A DNA stretch of 64,000 nucleotides, from NCBI GenBank assembly GCA_037976565.1, contig CP137668.1:36928430-36992429 (forward strand). Direction: 5' to 3'. The notes beneath the pieces were generated by a model. It worked only from the letters and a program-made list of their open reading frames with translations. It was not told where the DNA came from and did no database searches. The position numbers were made by a program, and so were the translations under genes. Each line of letters starts with the position of its first letter. Within the stretch, counting starts at the first letter, position 1. Below, in pieces: positions 60,231 to 64,000 of this stretch. The DNA comes from Mesocentrotus franciscanus (lineage: Eukaryota; Echinodermata; Echinoidea; Camarodonta; Strongylocentrotidae).

Positions 60231-63200
60231 ATATCTCTTCAAATTGGCAATCATGTGGACCATGCTCCTTCACTGTGGAGGTGTAATTATTGTATAAGTT
60301 ACTTGAAATACAATTCTTTTGAAATTTTCTTTTTTTTTGTGAGCCTCCAGCTGCCCTCACCCACTAGGGCTTTTATCTTTACTTAGCCAAGATAGTGAAA
60401 TGTTTCCAGTTGATCTTGTATATGGCCTATACGCAAGCAATTCTGAAAAGTATTTTCAAAATTCTCCTCAGTGATGAGATATTTGTAAGTTTTATAAAAT
60501 ACTGATCACAGCATTTCTTCTCTTTTTGTAATCCAAATGTAGAGGATCAAAATTACACAAACTGCCTGATTTCAATAGTTTTAATTTTAGTTTTCCCTAA
60601 TTAAAGAGGTTTATTGACTAAATTCTAGATAGTATTTATCCAGTCATTTGTACCAATTATATCCTGCCGTGAAAGAGAAACGGGATTCTATTTTCTGAAA
60701 TTAGATGAAAATATTGTCTAGATTATCTTTTATAAATTGGAAAAGTAAACTGCCAGGTGAATACTATTTGATGGACCTCAATAGTATACATGTAGGTTTT
60801 AATATATGAGCTTTATTAAAATTTCCAGGGGACGAATTTGTTTTAACTGTCAATCTGATTTATCATTTTTGCCATTGAGTGTTTCCTAAAATATGATTAC
60901 AACTGATCTATGATTTTGTCTAAATTTATCTAAGTCATTATTTTTCAAAACAGTTTTTACATGTATGGACAGGTTTGGAGCTATTTATTTTGATGTGTTT
61001 GCCATATTCCAAATAATGAATGAAGAATGATATGGCTCCTTTAAATTTTTGATAAATTTATGGTGTAGAAAAATATCAAACTTTGAATTGATACTAAAAA
61101 AAACATACTTGAGATAAGGTTTGAGTCATTACTTTTTGTTTTTCTTGTTTGTTTTTTATATTATCCAAAATGTTTTGCATAAAGCAGCAGCTAATTTGTG
61201 TAAGACTAAAGTGAAGGATTAAGTAATAATTCTGTGTGTGATAGCATCATACTTTTTTGCATTGAATAGGAGATTGGAGACCAGGGTCGTTTTTATAGTA
61301 GCTTATAACAGTAGCTTATAACAGAGTGGAAAAGATTGAAAAGCCTTAGTCAAATGTGTGTCGTAAGTTGTTTTCTGTGAGTTGTTTGGCTAAGCGATTT
61401 CTCCAGACATTTTAGAATTTGATAGTGACTTGTGTCGAGCGTGTCTCTGTATTGTATAAGTCATTTTCATTATTAGTTGAACGGATTGCTTGATGAAGAA
61501 AAGTTTTAAGGTTTAATTGCCGACTAAAAAGTTTGTTTTTCTTGTCTCTGAATGTTACTAGGTTGCCAATTTAAGATCAAGAAAGTAAACATCATATGAT
61601 TTAAATATGAGATTTCATTGCCACTCAAAATGACTTTTTGAGGTACAAAATAATTTACAAGAATCATCTTTTTAACAAAATCTTTTAGTGGACTATTAGT
61701 TTTCATAATCGTTATTTAATATTTTTTTCAAATTACTAATTGATAATAAGGCTGACAGGAGATAAAGTATGTCCAAGTTTGATGATTTTTAATCTGTATT
61801 TACTTTAGTATCTGGTAAATCAAGATTGTTTACTTTAAAGTAGTTGTACGAATTCTTAACAGTAATAAAGTATATATACTGTTTTTCTTTGGTAGACATA
61901 TGTAGTTGTGTTTTAAAGAACATAGCCACAGGCCAAAACAGTGTAGCATCATCTTTCATCAGTGTATTTTCCAAGATTAATGTGTATTTATTTAATGAAT
62001 TTAAATATTAATGAGAATCTCTTAGGCATTTTCTCCTTGCAACTGACGGATAATGATAATCCTTCCATGTTTGGGGGGGGGGAGCAAATACTGCCCAAGA
62101 ATTTGAGTTTTGACAAATTTGTGAAAATTGTAAGAATTCCTATGTTTCTGTCCTGAAACAGAAATTGGTAGGCTCATTTTAAAGTCTAATCTCATGGAAT
62201 ATTTTACAAGCCAAATTATCAGTGAAACCACCATGTTGATTAAAAGTTTTAACCTCAGAAATTTCTTTTAAGATAAGTGTTTCTGTTTTTTTAAGTTGAT
62301 AGCATAAAAGGTTTATGATGGCTTGGGAAGATTGTAGGAGGATTTTTAAATTTTTGTTTGTCTTTGATGGGGATAAATGATTGTGTCAAAATTAATTGAT
62401 GTGGTTAAACAGCTCAACAGTTACTTTGGTTTATAACCATTGTGAGACTACATCATTTTGTAGAATAGTTCAACTCAGTTCAAACCATTGTCAAACAATA
62501 TTATTCTTGCTAAGCAAATAAATTGCTCTTTTGAAATCATGTTTTTTGTCATGTATTATTATCACTTTAAATAAGATGCACAATATTTCTTTCTGAAGTG
62601 TTTTTTGAAATACAGAAATGAAATAATTTTATCCGAACATGTTTTATACATGATTAACCCGAGGTATACGTACTGAAATATTACGCTGGGTAGACGCTTT
62701 TTAGTGATTCCCATTTTGCCAAATGTACATCTTCATTTTTTTGTTATCACATTTATGTGAGGAAGTATGCTTGTGTTTCTAAAAATTAAGCTATGTCAAA
62801 ATTGAAAAGGAAGTTTCTAAAATCATTATTTGTCGTTGTGTAGACTCTATACTAGTTCAACTAGAAAACACTTACGTGTTGTAAAAAAAAGTAAAAATGA
62901 AATATATGAGAGAAATCGTTGAGTTATTGTAGCTGAAATAATGAATGCTTCCCCTTTCGCTCAAGTTATACTGCAGATCTGTAGAGTGGACTGCCTAAAT
63001 TTGTGATGTGCTTTTGACTTTATAAGAAATAGATGATGATCTAGGAATTGATGAAATCATCTTTGAATAAGATATAATCACTGTAATATATCCAGACAGT
63101 CAGCTTTATGTATGTGGCTTTGTTATCACAAAATGCACAGTTTATTATAAAATATAAAATCAAAGGAATAAATCCTAACATTTATGATCATTTAACTTTT

Positions 63201-64000
63201 TATATGTGTCACATCATGCATATCTTAAAGATGTTATTTAAATGTATCATATTCTGTCCTTCTTACACGTCCTTTACAACTCAAATGATAAGGAATGCAC
63301 TCAAAAAAATTATCTTTTTATGTTCCATCAGAATAGAGTTACTTCTTTCCTCGTTGTTTTAGACTTAGTATTTTAATTACTAGCTTGCATTCTTTGCCAA
63401 ATGAACACCTAAAAAGGAATTTTGAAGAAGAAAAAAATCATCTGATTAATTTAAACATTCCAAGTATATTAATGTTACTTGGGAAAGAGACAGGTCATAG
63501 TATAACCACTGATGATGCTGCTGATATTGATGCTAAAAAAAGTTTTAAATTAAGTATTAATTGTTTAAATGAAATGGTTAAACCTATTAATTTTACCCGA
63601 ATATAAGTATTTGTTTCATTGTTTTCTAGATAGCAATTAATTAAGACTAACAAGAGCTAGATTTTGTGTCCAGTTTTTTTCTTCTTTTTTTTCTGTCATT
63701 TTTTGGTCAAAATTGTTGAAAACAATTCAAATACACAAATGCTGCTGGGTGATTTTTTTTTTTAACTACCAGAATGAAGAAGGAGATATGTTTTTGTGAG
63801 TCTACTTTTTAGGCACAGTCTTTGTTATTTCAATGAAGCATAATCTTAAAGAAATAACAATAGTGTATAATGTGGTGTTGTGTGAAAGTGGCCATTTGTT
63901 TAATTTTGATGTGAAATATAGACTTTTTTCTTTAATAGGAAGTTAGTTGTGGGTGGGAAAGGGAAAGGGATCAATTGGGTCAGATCAATTTGTGTAGAAG
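60231..64000. other. 3' flank, AT-rich, no supported gene
   Basis: Mostly AT-rich single-copy-looking sequence. A poly-G run lies at 62072-62080. The one stretch that might be coding is 63363-63606, listed separately. Confidence 0.6.
63363..63606 (+). other. Unassigned open segment behind a splice-acceptor-like site
   Basis: After CGTTGTTTTAG an 80-codon frame (first full codon at 63364) runs to TAA at 63604-63606. Its content (EEEKNHLINL, DDAADIDAKK) is more protein-like than most chance frames here. It matches no family I recognise. It could be a terminal exon of a gene beginning upstream, a pseudogene piece or chance. Confidence 0.2.

Overview
The window looks like nuclear DNA of a marine invertebrate. 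It is AT-rich, has introns of up to about 14.7 kb, is crowded with (CT)n/(GA)n tracts, and carries tRNA-derived SINE-like and MITE-like elements. A sea urchin or other echinoderm is my best guess. This rests on overall style and repeat types rather than on a diagnostic gene, so it is an inference. I see no prokaryotic features, no CRISPR array, no rRNA and no functional tRNA gene.

Only one protein-coding gene can be supported. It lies on the + strand and encodes a nuclear hormone receptor. Two exons encode the two C4 zinc fingers of the DNA-binding domain (34050-34138 and 40851-40992). A very large third exon (55701-57523) carries the rest of the DNA-binding extension and an unusually long hinge rich in Met, Gly, Pro and Ser. 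Three short exons (57928-58176, 58692-58905, 59425-59693) encode the ligand-binding domain and an AF-2 helix. All junctions have GT/AG borders and compatible phases, and the reading frame is intact to TAG at 59691-59693. A tiny first coding exon at 30443-30470 is proposed because it has an ATG, a good donor and the phase needed. With it the protein would be about 937 residues. The ligand-binding domain resembles subfamily 1 receptors of the Rev-erb/E75/ROR type, but the second finger and its C-terminal extension fit none of these well, so I give no symbol.

Region by region: 1-30442 is 5' flanking or untranslated territory with no convincing coding gene, filled with microsatellites, short palindromic repeats and small DNA-transposon-like elements. 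30471-55700 holds the three long introns, with SINE-like elements, a piggyBac-type MITE-like element flanked by TTAA, a LINE remnant, a roughly 190-bp tandem repeat carrying AGGTCA direct repeats, and large purine/pyrimidine tracts. 55701-59693 is the compact, GC-richer 3' half of the gene. 59694-64000 is AT-rich 3' untranslated and flanking sequence with one unassigned open segment near 63.4-63.6 kb.

The most notable points are the divergent receptor with its giant single-exon hinge; a dispersed family of nine roughly 70-80 bp hairpin elements sharing the core GAGCCAGAAGGGC and its complement; several well-bounded non-autonomous DNA elements; and three back-to-back palindromes at 9069-9141.
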